Source: Rhizoctonia solani
Taxonomy: Eukaryota > Basidiomycota > Agaricomycetes > Cantharellales > Ceratobasidiaceae
Direction of reading: 5' to 3'
NCBI RefSeq assembly: GCF_016906535.1
Contig: NC_057373.1
Coordinates: 2,480,001 to 2,544,000, forward strand
Length of the DNA stretch: 64,000 nt
How positions within the stretch are numbered: position 1 is the stretch's first letter; every line of letters begins with the position of its first letter. The translations under genes were made by a program, and so were the position numbers. A model generated the notes under the pieces. That model was not told where the DNA came from. It saw nothing but the letters and a program-made list of their open reading frames with translations, and ran no database searches. This document shows, piece after piece, positions 35,334-46,983 of the stretch.

Positions 35334-35489
35334 ATGTTGGTAGAGCCTAATGCAAACGGAAGGCACACAATTATCGTTCGTACGGGCTTGTAGGACTGGT
35401 ATTCCTGCTTGCTGAGTAGATAGGAGCATGTGTCTTGGCATATGAAATATACCAACCAGTAGTTTTTTCATACATGTTTGCCCATTGGC

Positions 35490-36566
35490 TCAAGAGTCCG
35501 CCATTGAGGGGTTCTCTGCAGAGGTCGGGACTTTGGAGTTTCCTCCGGAGGTCGGAGCCTCTGCCCCACCTGAAAGTTGCCAGGCCGGTATGCTTGGACG
35601 CCCAAGATTTAGGATTGAGCCAGGAGTTGATGGGGACTCGGGGCGCCGGGTCACCAGGAGGGCTTTTAAGGATTTTAGTTCTTGTTGAAGCTCCGAAAGA
35701 GCTTGCGTTTGTGCCTCCCTGTTTGCTTCAAGCATCTACATGACAGTCAATATACTTATCCGGGAGGATTACAATACTATATCTCAGAGTACCTTGGGCA
35801 GCATATCCCGGATGGTGTCCACCTCGCTGCGGATTTCCCGGATCTCGTTCTGGGATTTCTCCTCTCCAGTTCGCAGTTCGGACATTACATTTTTAACCTG
35901 CGCGATAGCAGAATCTATAGCTTGCTGTTGTTGTTGGACCGCAGTCCGCGCATTGACAGTATCGTCTTGAATTTGTTTCAATAGCGTGGCAGCCTCGTCA
36001 AATTGAGCGGTAAGCTGAGAAGTGGCCGATTCGAAAGCATCCTCCGATGGAGGTTGCAGATGAGGCATAACATATTTCTGGATATCAATAAGCCTCTTAT
36101 TTGTGAGTAATATATAGCTGTACTCTACTCACTCGTGCGAGTGCGGCCAAACCATACATCAATCCACCAGACACCAGCGCCATAATCTGAAGCAAGTCCA
36201 GTCCTCTGTTTCCATATTGTTAATCATTACTTACAAAGTAATCCCTCCAATCTCGCTGTGGAACTGGCGGGGGTGCCACCATGGTGGGTGGTGGTATTTG
36301 GAAAGTGTACTGGCTTTGTGGAGAAGAGTAGACCGACGAAGGCCGAGATGCGGTAGACGAAGATGCGGACTGCGCAACCGCATCCTCTATCTCAGCGGCC
36401 GTAAGTCCTTTAGTTTCCAAGAACGATATACGCTTGGTTAATGGAGCGGCTTGAATCTGAAACGTGGGTATATGAGACCATCCAAATATTCACACATATA
36501 GACACCGACCTTGGGATCTGATAAAAATTCAATCGCATTTTTTACTAGCTCCTTTCTGTCGGACAT
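35490..36566 (-). CDS. PEX14: Peroxisomal docking protein peroxin-14
   Basis: Exon 1 is 36510-36566 (MSDRKELVKNAIEFLSDPK) and exon 2 is 36235-36456, beginning IQAAPLTKRISFLETKGLTA. Together they form the conserved N-terminal helix bundle that binds PEX5. A Pro-rich linker (IPPPTMVAPPPVPQ) leads to WRDYFIMALVSGGLMYGLAALARKYV, the family's membrane segment. The C-terminal half is coiled coil with a Gln run (TAVQQQQQAIDSAIAQVKNV), and the end is Ser/Pro-rich. Exon phases all agree. The protein forms the docking and translocation pore for matrix protein import. It shares a 204-bp divergent promoter with mitochondrial EF-Tu. Confidence 0.92.
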
Positions 36567-36770
36567 TGCGTACGCTGGTGGTGCTGAGTCTGACAAAGAG
36601 TTGTGTTCTCCGGTCTACACCTCAAGCGTCCAGCCGACATGTGAACTGGAATCACGTGTACACCCTTGGATCCCTGGCCGGAATAGGATAAGCAGGGTCC
36701 AGAACAGACCGCAAGCTCCCAAATTTCTCCCATCCAATAAGGTTGGATTTGAGACTTGACAGACAGAAAA
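36567..36770. promoter_or_regulatory. Divergent promoter between PEX14 and mitochondrial EF-Tu
   Basis: The 204 bp between the two start codons contain CACGTG at 36653-36658 and a CCAAT at 36734-36738. Both genes serve organelle functions, so shared control is possible but unproven. Confidence 0.5.
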
Positions 36771-38763
36771 ATGTACAGAAACATTGCTCGCGGAGTCGCA
36801 CGTAGGGCTGTGATTGCCTCTACTCCAGGTAGGCTTAAATCAGATACTATTGGAACAGGCATTTACTGAGCATATTCTTAGTTACTGCCCGTTTTTTGGC
36901 CACCAAGGCCGTCAGGCCATCGCTGACACAACCGACGATCTTAACACCCTTCCGCGCTCGCGTTCTAGCTGGTACCCTTAACACACTCTATTCGTATCTG
37001 ACAATTCACTTAGTTGATCGCCAGGTTCGATCCGCTCATATGCCGATAACAAGTTTTCTCGTGCAAAGCCTCATCTCAATATCGGCACAATTGGGCATGT
37101 TGATCATGGCAAGACCACTTTGACAGCAGCCATCACAAAAGTACTCTCTGAAGCCGGAGGAGGGAAATTTATCGACTATTCGCAGATCGACAAGGCCCCA
37201 GAAGAAAAGGCGCGTGGTATCACTATCAACTCGTCTCATGTTGAGTATGAGACCGAGAATCGTCATTATGGCCATATTGATTGTCCTGGTTGGTTATATA
37301 GTTGGCTAATTAAAATATCACTAATTGTGTTGTTGTAGGACATGCTGACTGTAAGTAACACCCCACGACAAAATGCGCATAGACCCTCATACTCTCTGAT
37401 AGACATCAAGAACATGATCACTGGTGCTGCTCAAATGGACGGAGCTATTATTGTGAGTCGCTCTTTACTGTGATCTGAATAGTAACAAACCCTACTCTAG
37501 GTTGTCTCCGCATCCGATGGACAAATGCCTCAAACTCGCGAGCACTTGCTTCTTGCACGACAGGTCGGCATCAAGAAACTTGTCGTGTTCATCAACAAAG
37601 TTGATCAAATCGACGATCCCGAAATGTTGGAACTCGTGGATATGGAGATGCGCGAACTGCTTGGTACCTATAACTTTGACGGAGAGACCACACCCATTAT
37701 TATGGGCTCGGCGCTGGCAGCTTTGGAAAATCGCGACCCAGAGATCGGCGCAGAGAAAATCAAGGCTTTAGTTAAAGCTTGCGATGAATGGCTTGAAGTT
37801 CCTCCTCGCGATCTTGAGCAGCCATTCCTGATGCCAATCGAAGGTATGCACTAGGATGAAAAACTTTTCGATTGCGTGTACTCAACACTTGTTAGATGTG
37901 TTTTCGATCTCCGGACGAGGCACTGTATGCACAGGACGTGTGAGTGTTCAAGCTGAGGGGCATGAATTTTGCAATCTGACCCTAGATCGAGGTTGAGCGC
38001 GGTGTGATCAACAAGAACACTGAAGTTGAAATAGTTGGCCTTGGCAACTCGTTCAAGACTACCCTGACTGGTATTGGTACGCTTCTTAAACTGATGTCGA
38101 TTTAAGCAACTACTAACTCCAGTGCTGCGCTACAGAGATGTTCCACAAGGAGTTGGATCGGGTATGTTTTGAGACTTAGCACGTTTACGGTGATTGACTG
38201 TTCGGTCTTAGGGCGAGGCAGGGGACAACATGGGCGCATTGCTCCGTGGAGTGAAGCGTGAACAGGTCAAACGTGGACAGATTCTATGTGCCCCTGGCTC
38301 AATGAAGTCTGTGAAGAAGTTCAAGGCTCAGGTTTATGTGAGTAATCTATAATTAATTCACCGAAGTATACTCATGATTCTATGTAGGTTTTAAGTAAAG
38401 ACGAAGGAGGGCGATACACCCCGTTCATGAGCAACTACCGCCCCCAATTATTCATTCGAACTGCCGATGTGACCGTGGGTCTTACCTTCCCTCCAGGCAC
38501 GGAGAATCCGGACGAGAAGATGGTGAGCGAGTCGTTTTGACTATGTTTACCTACTCACTTGGTTACTATATTTGCAGGTAATGCCTGGCGATAATGTTGA
38601 ACTGATTGGTGACTTGGTCCACGATGTTGCAATGGAGAAGGGTTCTCGATTCACTCTGCGCGAAGGCGGCAAGACCAGTAAGTCTAATAAAGCTTTACTC
38701 ATGAATAACTATCGAATAATTTTTATAGTTGGTACCGGTATTGTGACCGAGATTTATGAATAA
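36771..38763 (+). CDS. TUF1: Mitochondrial translation elongation factor EF-Tu
   Basis: About thirteen exons, from [19 protein letters not shown] at 36771 to [10 protein letters not shown] at 38763. The leader is Arg-rich and suits mitochondrial import. GTPase motifs are intact: G1 [11 protein letters not shown]2 with [10 protein letters not shown]3 DCPGHAD, G4 NKVD and G5-like GSALAAL. Domain II/III marks include [37 protein letters not shown] and PGDNVELI. Several exons are tiny (for example the one coding for HAD after a CTAATTGTG branch region). It brings aminoacyl-tRNA to the mitoribosome; bL36m and FMT1 of the same system are elsewhere in the window. Confidence 0.95.
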
Positions 38764-39046
38764 AGCTAGGAACCGACTGATATCTGGCTTTGTTTTGTGC
38801 TTTTCTTTCCACTCCCCATTTCGTTGTTCTATATACTTACCCACCGCTCAACACGTGTTTTAACAATCAAATCACGAATGAAACATTAGAATTGAACTAC
38901 ATTTGCAAGACTACAAATCCACAAAAGAATCTTGATACGGCATCCACCCCGATTGTAAAGTTACAGTCAATAAGTTAAGAATTAAATAAAGCATTGAGGC
39001 CCAAGAAAAAATTTAAGCTTTTCCTTTCAGTAAAGTTGAGATGTTA

Positions 39047-39537
39047 TTATATATTATCGAGAATCTCGATGAAGGGGGGAAGTCGAACCGCAGGCTTTGA
39101 GCTGACTATTGCAGGTTGACCGATGTAGGAGACTATCATTTTAGTACGATCGGCTTTCCGCATAATTACGATTTTCCAGCTATAGTTATAGGTGCGTTTT
39201 CAATAACTTGAGGGGACAAACAGAGAAACTATAGCTTACCCTTCACATAGTAGCTCGTTAGCGGGGCTAATGTCACGCATATACTGAGCCCGAGCGGCGA
39301 TCAGAGCGTGACGACAGTCGGATGAAGTGCTTCGTTTAATTTCGTATGTAGAATTAGAGACTACTAGATGATCGCTAGCACGGACTACTTGAATATCTAT
39401 GAATACAGTCATGAGCGTTCATCCTATCGTGGGCTGCATGTTAAATTACCTTCTGTCGGAAGCTCGGTAAAAGTTGGTTGTACTTCTTTGACACCAACAA
39501 CCTCATAAGAGCGCTGCCACCTTGACGAGAATCGCAT
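39047..39537 (-). CDS. Small hypothetical protein (125 residues)
   Basis: Three exons, 39450-39537, 39240-39396 and 39047-39179, join in phase with good donors and acceptors. I do not recognise a family. The protein starts MRFSSRWQRSYEVVGVKEV and shows a regular mix of charged and hydrophobic residues (IQVVRASDHLVVSNSTYEIK, then GWKIVIMRKADRTKMIVSYI), suggesting a small alpha/beta fold rather than disorder. There is no signal peptide and no membrane helix. An in-frame upstream ATG at 39696 would add 53 residues of less convincing sequence. It lies alone between EF-Tu and the aldehyde dehydrogenase remnants. Confidence 0.5.
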
Positions 39538-40329
39538 AGTTGGGTTCAAAGGACTAGGTAGGATAGGTATGTAGCAGGTGGCGACGCTAGAGTCTTTAGA
39601 GCAGGGATGAGAACACGCCGACCTACGAGCGAGATAGATATATAGCTTCCTCAGGCCCTCACTGGTTGACCGCCATGGAAGCGGACTTACCAACACAGCT
39701 TACGTGGTCTATCAAACTACGGCGCAGTTACAGGCTGCGAGTCATTGCGACCAGATGGTCGATCAGAGGCGTCAATGGGGTGGCGCCTACAAACAAATCA
39801 CAAAATAACTTTATATTTCAATGTGCCCCTGCCGAAAAGCTAGGCCTTGGTTACCAACTATATCCCTGTGTGTTTGGCCAGTCTATCGCCCAGGATCAAC
39901 TGTGGTGAACAGTTCATTGGCGCTGACAATCCTGATACTGTGATCGGAATCTTTACGAATCTGCCCGAGGCCGAGACTACACTGGGGGAAGGGGCTGTGC
40001 ACTCCATCAGGAATTCCAAGACATTTGGTGTGCACGGCCACATTAGCTAACAGAACGAGATATCTAGTGTATAGATCATGTTGATCCAAGCGATTGCATA
40101 TAATTCCAAGGCGCAACAACGTCATTTTTCAACTGACAGCTATCCCCTACTACTTAAGTCATTCTCACCGGTCCAATTCGATCTGCATATACTTTATTGT
40201 TATCTCAGTACTAATCCACGTTAAATTTAAATATACTATATTGTTCACTAAGCCTATGTTTACTCCAACAAATCCCATGGTTCTACCATAGCTAATTCGC
40301 GTGATGTCTCCCTTTATTCATTTGGCCTG
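39538..40329. other. Intergenic stretch upstream of the small orphan gene
   Basis: No confirmed exon. A plus-strand open piece at about 39898-40050 (EQFIGADNPDTVIGIFTNL...) reads like protein but has no start, partner exon or recognised family; it may be a gene relic. Confidence 0.3.
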
Positions 40330-40710
40330 TGACCGACGAGGTATGTATGGGCTCAAGCGATCCAACAACAGTTTTTCAGCGGGCTACCATGGCCAACGAT
40401 GGTAATTGATCGAGGTAAACAAATTATCCTGGCACAGATAGCCCACTGACTCGGAAGTTACCCAACATGAAGGTATCCCACTCCCCTACAAAATCCTCAA
40501 AGAAGGTTTTAACTTTGCTGAGTCGAACGCCTATTGTTCCTGATGCAGAGCCTCCGAATCAAAGCGAGACCAACACAGTGAGCTCGAATCAGCCTCTTAC
40601 CTTCCTGCCAGAACACCTCTGACTGAGATCATGGCATATTCGTTCTATATATCATGAAGCACGTCTGGGAATTCTTTCTGGATATCATCATGGTTGGCTA
40701 CAGCGTATCT
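40330..40710 (-). pseudogene. Decayed aldehyde dehydrogenase fragment
   Basis: This stretch aligns by eye with about 41925-42240 of the aldehyde dehydrogenase gene downstream in the window, in the same orientation. Shared anchors include TCCTCAAAGAA(G/A)GTTTTAACTTTG at about 40495 versus 42048, and GATATCATC(A/G)TGG at about 40682 versus 42233, with similar spacing (190 versus 184). No open frame survives. It looks like an old duplicate of the region around the GPGLFMPITIID block. Confidence 0.5.
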
Positions 40711-41504
40711 ACTAGTCGGATCGGTAATTCAGGGAGTTAAATTAGCGTGGCGCCCTCTACTTGAAGTGAACCCATGCAGCGGCATTATAGCGAGTGCCGT
40801 TCGAATCAATGGAGTTTCAGGTCCGCAACCTAATTCCCAAACCAAAGGCCAAAGTGGCCCATTCGAGAATGATGTAGTTGGGCTTGTGTAATCTATCTTT
40901 CCGATTTAGGTGGGTAGCATGAACCCTCTCGGCAACCAGGGTATCTGCTCATACTATAGCTACTTGAAGGTCCTCTTAAGTGGATTCGGGTTCTAGAGGA
41001 ACTTCCTGCACGTACAATTGAAATGGAGCCATATATGCGAACCAAATTCATGTTAAATTATTGACTGAACTTTGTCAATCTGGTATGCACAATTAGAAAT
41101 AGGAGCCAGATGCACACATTATAGGGACACTGGTATGGTGATTAAGTAGCCTGTCCATGGTCTAGGCTTGCACCTTGATGTGTATGACTCTTCCAGACAA
41201 CATTGAGACGCTATGGGAAATCAGTGAATAGGACCAAGGATTTATTAATTAATGAACCGACCACTTGATACCACCCTGCCATTGAGAGCATGCTAGCAAA
41301 TGGAAACGCAATAACTTGTATGCTTTCCTTATTGGGTCGTGAAAACCCATTCATGTGAAACCAAACTGTAATCCGCCTTTACGCTGGTTATCATTCATAT
41401 TAATATTACCGCCCCGTCTACCGATGGGTCGCTCCCATGGCCCTGCCATTTAGAACGGGACAAGTAGACAGCTGATGCACTTTAGATTACATGACCACGT
41501 TAAC
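40711..41504. other. Non-coding stretch downstream of aldehyde dehydrogenase
   Basis: No exon or repeat is recognised; further decayed dehydrogenase sequence may be present but I could not align it by eye. Confidence 0.3.
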
Positions 41505-43600
41505 TTATAGGCCGAAAGCGGGAATTTTCTTGGTTGAAGAAAGCGTTTGGTAGTTGGTGAAGCTTGCAAGACCAGCAAGCCCATTTTCTACACCCACTCC
41601 TGATTGCTTTATGCCTCCAAAAGGAATCCAGGGTCCATAAATTTGTATCTCGTTGACCCAAACAGCTAATATATAAGCGTTAGCCGACAAGCAACACCTC
41701 AATGAGGGATTGTCCACTCACTTCCCGCTTCAAGTTTCTCTGCGATCCTGTCCGCACGCGCGATATCGTTTCCCCATACCGAAGCGCCAAGACCCCATTC
41801 GGTATCATCTGAAACAAATTTATTGTATGGAATTCGGTATGAGAAAGTTAGCACTTACTCGCTCGCCTAATCACGTCTTCCTCGTCTTTCCAGCGCATGA
41901 TCGGTAGTATCGGCCCGAACGGTTCTTGTGTAACAATTTTGCTGTCCTCGGGTGGGTTGTCAATAATGGTAATAGGCATAAATAGCCCTGGTCCAGAAAA
42001 CGCGTCCAAGTTCCCTCCCATTACAAACGAATACCCTTTCTCTGTGCAGTCCTCAAAGAAAGTCTTAACTTTGTTATATCTGGGGGTGCATCCCTCAGTT
42101 TCAGTACGATAGTTTCTCTAGTAACTTACTGCAACGAGTTTTGAACGGGACCTAGCTGCGTCTTCTCGTCGGACCCATCTCCCACTGTAATGTGTTTTGC
42201 GTACGCGACGAGTGCATCTCTAACCTTCTCATAGATATCATCGTGGATGTACACCCGCTTGGCTAAAGCCCGTAGCAATGAGTCAACTTTGTTACAAGGC
42301 CACAGTGACGTTGCGACTGACCAGCGTTACAGAATTGAGCATTGTTCTAGTAGTGACACCGAGTAAGTTACACCAGAATTTCATGCGAGAATAAACTTGC
42401 CTGGAACGCAGCCCAAAAGATATGACTAGACTCGGTAAATCAGATCGTTGAGTTATACGAATGTATTGGTATTTACATACGGTGCTATTTGCTCGGGGCT
42501 GACATCCGGAAGCACAATGAGAGGGTCGTTGCCACCTAGAAAGATATCGATCAATAACTCAAGACTCGGAAGCCAACCCGCGTACCGAGCTCCAGAGTAA
42601 GGCGTTTAAGATTGACGCTGGCGCTTTGCATAACACGTTTTCCTGTTTCAGTCGACCCCGTGAATCCTATCTATAGCCAGACTACATGCTTAGTTCGTTC
42701 TCGGGTGCTTCGTGAATGAACTCACCTTGTCGACTCCTTTATGTGCAGTGATCAAGGGGCCAAGGCCATCATCGCCGTTGAGAACGCTGAGAATACCTGG
42801 AGGAATCAATGACTGGCAACTAAAGTCTGCGTTTACTAGTGAGTCCATCCGGTTATTATTAACTACGCACTTGGCAATGAAATGAAGTGTTACTAGAGGC
42901 GTAAAGGGACTCGGTTTGATGATGATCGAATTTCCTGCTTGAAGAGCGGGGGCGATTTTCCAGGTGGCGAGTAGGAGCGGAAAGTTCCTGTTCCCGGTTT
43001 CAGATATATTTTGCAAAGAGGACGTCACAGTTATGCGTACCAAGGCACAATTCCTCCGACCTTTTGATTGAGCGTTATCAATAAACAATGGATGAAAATG
43101 GAAGATGTGATTACATACAACTCCAAGGGGAATATGACGAGTGACTACCCGACGCTCGGGTGTATCGACGTGAATCTTGTCCTCCAGTCGTTGCCGAGAG
43201 ACTTCACGTAGCCAGTGGACAGAACCCCCGATCTCCAATGCCGCACCGGCCAGCTAAGGCGCCATTAGTGCCCATTATCTCAGGAATAGGTGAGGCCAAC
43301 TCACAGGTTTGCCTTGCTCAGCAACTAATAGTTGTTTGTACAAGTCTGCATTCTTCTCAAGCTCGTCCGCAAGCTTGTTCAGCACTACGCCACGCTCTTC
43401 GTACGACTTGGCGCCCCATGCCGGCTGTGCGGCTCTGGCAGCGGCAACACATTCATCGAGTTGCTCGCTTGTCGCGATCGGGACGTCCGCAAGGTAAGCA
43501 CCAGTGGCAGGATTGTGACCTTGTTGGTGGTCTCTGAGGAGACTGGTTTACCGTTGATGATGTTGAAAAACTTTATGGCCGTGACGTCGAGCTTGGTCAT
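41505..43600 (-). CDS. NAD(P)-dependent aldehyde dehydrogenase with one-base frame break near the start
   Basis: The gene starts MTKLDVTAIKFFNIINGKPV at 43600 and ends at 41505, with about thirteen exons. Family blocks appear in order: ADVPIATSEQLDECVAAARA, GVVGGIVPWNFPLLLATWKI, IIKPSPFTPL, FTGSTETGKRVM, LELGGNDP (general-base Glu), NNAQFCNAAKRVY (catalytic Cys), QEPFGPILPI and the end PWIPFGGIKQSGVG. One intron after FWAAFQ uses a canonical GC donor (CAG|GCAAGT). Near codon 27 (43519-43521) the frame slips: TTNK and HNPATGAYLAD lie in different frames, consistent with one missing G. Everything downstream is intact, so this may be a sequence error. A 32-nt intron could also fix the frame but would remove conserved residues. 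Confidence 0.85.
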
Positions 43601-44929
43601 GGTTGGGATTTAATGGATGATGGGAGAAGAAATCTTGGTCGAGCGAAAGAGATTTATACCACGGCCGGCTTCGGAGATTATGTCAAACATGAGCGATTCG
43701 TCCTCGGGCATCTAACCCGGAAAGTACACAGAACAGATCTAGTATAGTTTATATTATTCGGAATAACACAAAAAAAAAAACTAGGAGAGGAATTCAGGTT
43801 CGTGTGTCATCAGAGCCGGAAAACTGGAGTTATAGTGGTTATAAGATGAACGGCAAGCCTAAACACCGTCAGCAGCCAGTGGCGTATTAGCTCCACTATG
43901 CTCCACAGGCAGATCCCTAGTTAGATGGTCAGAATAAATGGTTTGGAGATAATTATTAGGCAAGAGTTGACTCAATTCTTAGGTGGTATCAGAAGTGGCG
44001 TGCCGTGGCGGTACTGCCTCCACACTGTCAAATTAAAACTTGTATAGCACTATGTCATTTTTGGGACCGCTGGTAATAACTTGGGATTGGTGAAGGCCTA
44101 GGGCATGTGGTATGTGTCAAACCAATTTGCGCAGCAGAGATCTACATGAATATACAATCGGCACAGATGCGTCGATTGGATATCATGTTTTTGTCAATAA
44201 TATGATTCGCATACATTCCAATGTCCAGCGACTTCTGTTCGGGATAGGTTCGTGGCGAGTTTTAATCCGTCTCTTACTCAGTGCTGGAAGAAGTGTACAG
44301 TTTGACTGATGGACTAAATAGTATGCTTAGGTATAATAAACTATCGGACATAACCTTACTCAACTCCTTGATTACTCTTCCAGCCTCAGCCTTCCATACT
44401 GTTTCAAACCTTCAAGCGCAACCAGCTCACAGGACTCCATAAATCTACGCCCACTCCCTTAATGTTTTACCCTACAGCAACGAGAAACATCCAGACACAG
44501 TAAACTCAAACTCTGTCGCTGTTTGAATGGAACGTGACACCCAAGCACGGCACCTCCCCAAAAAGTCCAAATTAAACCATTTGGCCATGCGCCAAGTCAG
44601 CAAATCTCAATACAGTACCATGCATGAGTAAAGGCTCCGCACAAACCTCTCCCCCCTTGGCCCATTTCATTCTGTTCACACCGGCCAGTTCCGTTGTTCT
44701 CTCAGCCTTTCCACCTCCACCCCCCTCGCGCCCACAAGTACCGAATTTCAAATATGGAATGTGATCGAAATTGCGCGTCTTTCGATGATGACTTGTGCGT
44801 GCGTACGTCGACCTGCTGAGCAATCGGGGTCTGCACATTTAGGGATCTATCTTACATCTTTGGGTTTCTGTTCTTGACTGCTTGCTCTTACACTTTTGAC
44901 TTGACCAATAAGGTTATTGCGATTTTAAT
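43601..44929. other. 1.3-kb divergent intergenic region
   Basis: Lies between the starts of the aldehyde dehydrogenase (minus) and the RBR ligase (plus). It contains a 10-A run near 43772 but no recognised gene, RNA or repeat. Confidence 0.45.
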
Positions 44930-46739
44930 ATGTCTGAGTTTGAGCAGCTACAAGACGAAGAGATTGAGGCTTTGACGGTAAGTGGCGGGTTGTTGGGAAC
45001 GTTTGTGGCGATAGATTGACACACGGATCTTTCGTTTTGCCACCTGAAAATGTAACTGGGACTTTGCAAAAAATATGTGGCCGTTCTTAATCTATAGGCT
45101 GTGTATCCCGATATACTAACGTACAGCCCTACTCCTGCCGGGAAAGAAATCAAACTAGACATCTCGATCGAACTTGAACATGAACGAAAATTCGAACTCG
45201 TATCGAGCGTTGCAACGGATACGTCGTCCCCGGGAGCAGGTCCAAGCCACGCACCCGCCGCTCATTCGCCCGATTCGACCATCGAGACGACACTGACGCA
45301 TCTCCCTCCGCTTCTGATTACGGCCGTCCTCCCACCGAGTTATCCACGCACGAAACCCGTTATTCAGAATATCTCAGCAAGACACGCATGGCTCTCCCCT
45401 GCCCTCGTACGAAAACTCGCGATTCGGCTGGGCGAGATGTGGACTCGAGAGGAGGGGGAAGGAGGTATACTGTGGCAATGGGTCGAAGACGTTCGGTCCG
45501 GGGCGTTTCTCGAATCCACACGGGATCTCGCGCACCCGTCTCCGAAAATACTGCTTTCGCACCTCATCACGCACCAAGCGACGGCGAAGCAGGCTCGGTT
45601 TTCGGCGCAGGCGTATACGTGCGGGATCTGTCTCTCGACGCAGCGCGGGTCAAAGTGTATCCAGCTCGACTGTCCCAACGCACATGTGTTTTGTTTAGGG
45701 TGTTTGAAGGAGTTTTGGGGGATGTGTGTGTCGGAAGGTGATGTGACCAAGGTCGCTTGTCCGGGAGTCGAGTGCGTCAAGGCCAAGAGTGATGTGGGGG
45801 ACGTTGGAGAGGATGTTGTTCGTCGAGTGTTGACCGATGAACAAGTTGCGAGGTGGAAGTGGCTGAGGATCAAGCATGCTGCTGAAAAAGGTGTGTTCTT
45901 AAAAAAAAAAAGTGTTGAACCGGGCAAGGTTTCGTCTACTCATTAATGAATGGACAGACCCTCATTCTGTGCCCTGTCCGGTACGGATGTGTCAAGCGCC
46001 GGTCCCGCGACCGCAGGCGGCGGTCAATGACGAGACCGGGTGGTCCCGGCTCCGAACATGCGATGCGTGCGGGTTTGCGTTTTGCGTAGCTTGCAAGAGG
46101 ACATGGTAGGTATTGAGAAGAGTATATGCGGTGGGTATATGCATGGTTGATGATTTGGGGAGTAAACAGGCACGGACCGGTTTCGCGCTGCGCGATTACT
46201 CAGACGCGAGAGTTTGTGGAGGCGTACGTATCGTTACCCGAGGGAGATCCTCGACGACGGGCGCTGGAGGGGCAGTACGGGCGCAAGGTGCTGGAAAGAA
46301 TGGCGCAGGAGTATCGAGACGAGAAGGAAAATGAGGCGTGGTTAAAGGAACGGACGACGGCGTGTCCGCGGTGCGAGACTCGGGTGGAAAAGAGTGAAGG
46401 TGAGGATTGGGGGCGCAACTGCAGAAGACGGACTAAAATAACGGAATTGAACAGGATGCAATCATATGACGTGAGTCGCGTATTGGGTGCTTGGAATCGG
46501 GAAAGCTGATTCGCGTAGGTGTGCTCGGTGCTCGGTGCACTTTTGTTTTCGGTGCGGAGCGAAACTGCAGGCCGAGTCGCCGTACACGCATTTCTCGGTG
46601 CCGGGGAGCTGCTACGGCAAGCTGTTTGACGTTGATGCGTCAAGTTGGGTAAGGGTGTCGGGGAGTGTTTGGACTGGAGGCTAATTACAATGGCCAGGAC
46701 CCGAACGAGGGGGATCTGCTGAGATTTGCGGTAGAATAA
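44930..46739 (+). CDS. RWD-RING-IBR-RING (RBR) E3 ubiquitin ligase, RNF14-like
   Basis: Seven exons: 44930-44977, 45098-45890, 45958-46105, 46170-46399, 46455-46470, 46519-46648 and 46698-46739. The RWD domain starts at the N terminus (EFEQLQDEEIEALTAVYPD...). RING1 follows with YTCGICLSTQRGSKCIQLDC and HVFCLGCLKEF, then the IBR region (CPVRMCQAPVP... CDACGFAFCVACKRTWHG), and RING2 with CPRCETRVEKSEGCNHMTC split over a 16-nt micro-exon. RING2 continues CARCSVHFCFRCGAKL. The catalytic Cys of RBR ligases would be the one after CNHM (CNHMTC). This RWD-RBR order is that of RNF14/ARA54 (yeast Itt1), which ubiquitinates stalled-translation factors. Zinc ligands look complete. Confidence 0.9.
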
Positions 46740-46983
46740 GGGGGAGGGTGGGCTGGACCGTGGCGGTGCGCTGAGCGATGACGGTTACATTACTGTGTGA
46801 CGTTTGTTCTTTGGAAAAGGAGTTTGAAATGGTCACGGATGGTGGTTATAATTGGGTGGGGATCGGAGGAAGAGGAGACACCCTCGAATTAGTCCCGCTG
46901 TTTAAGTAGACGAGTGAGACATATACCCTTGAATAAAAAGCTGGTTGTCACTGCTGCATACCCGAACGACGACTGGTTATACC

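Noticed and set aside
39847..40050. Plus-strand ORF of 67 codons with protein-like end
   Set aside because: No partner exon or family; the first 17 codons look random, so it was left as a possible relic only.
45364..45927. Minus-strand ORF of 187 codons
   Set aside because: Antisense to the RBR ligase exon 2; no conserved motif.
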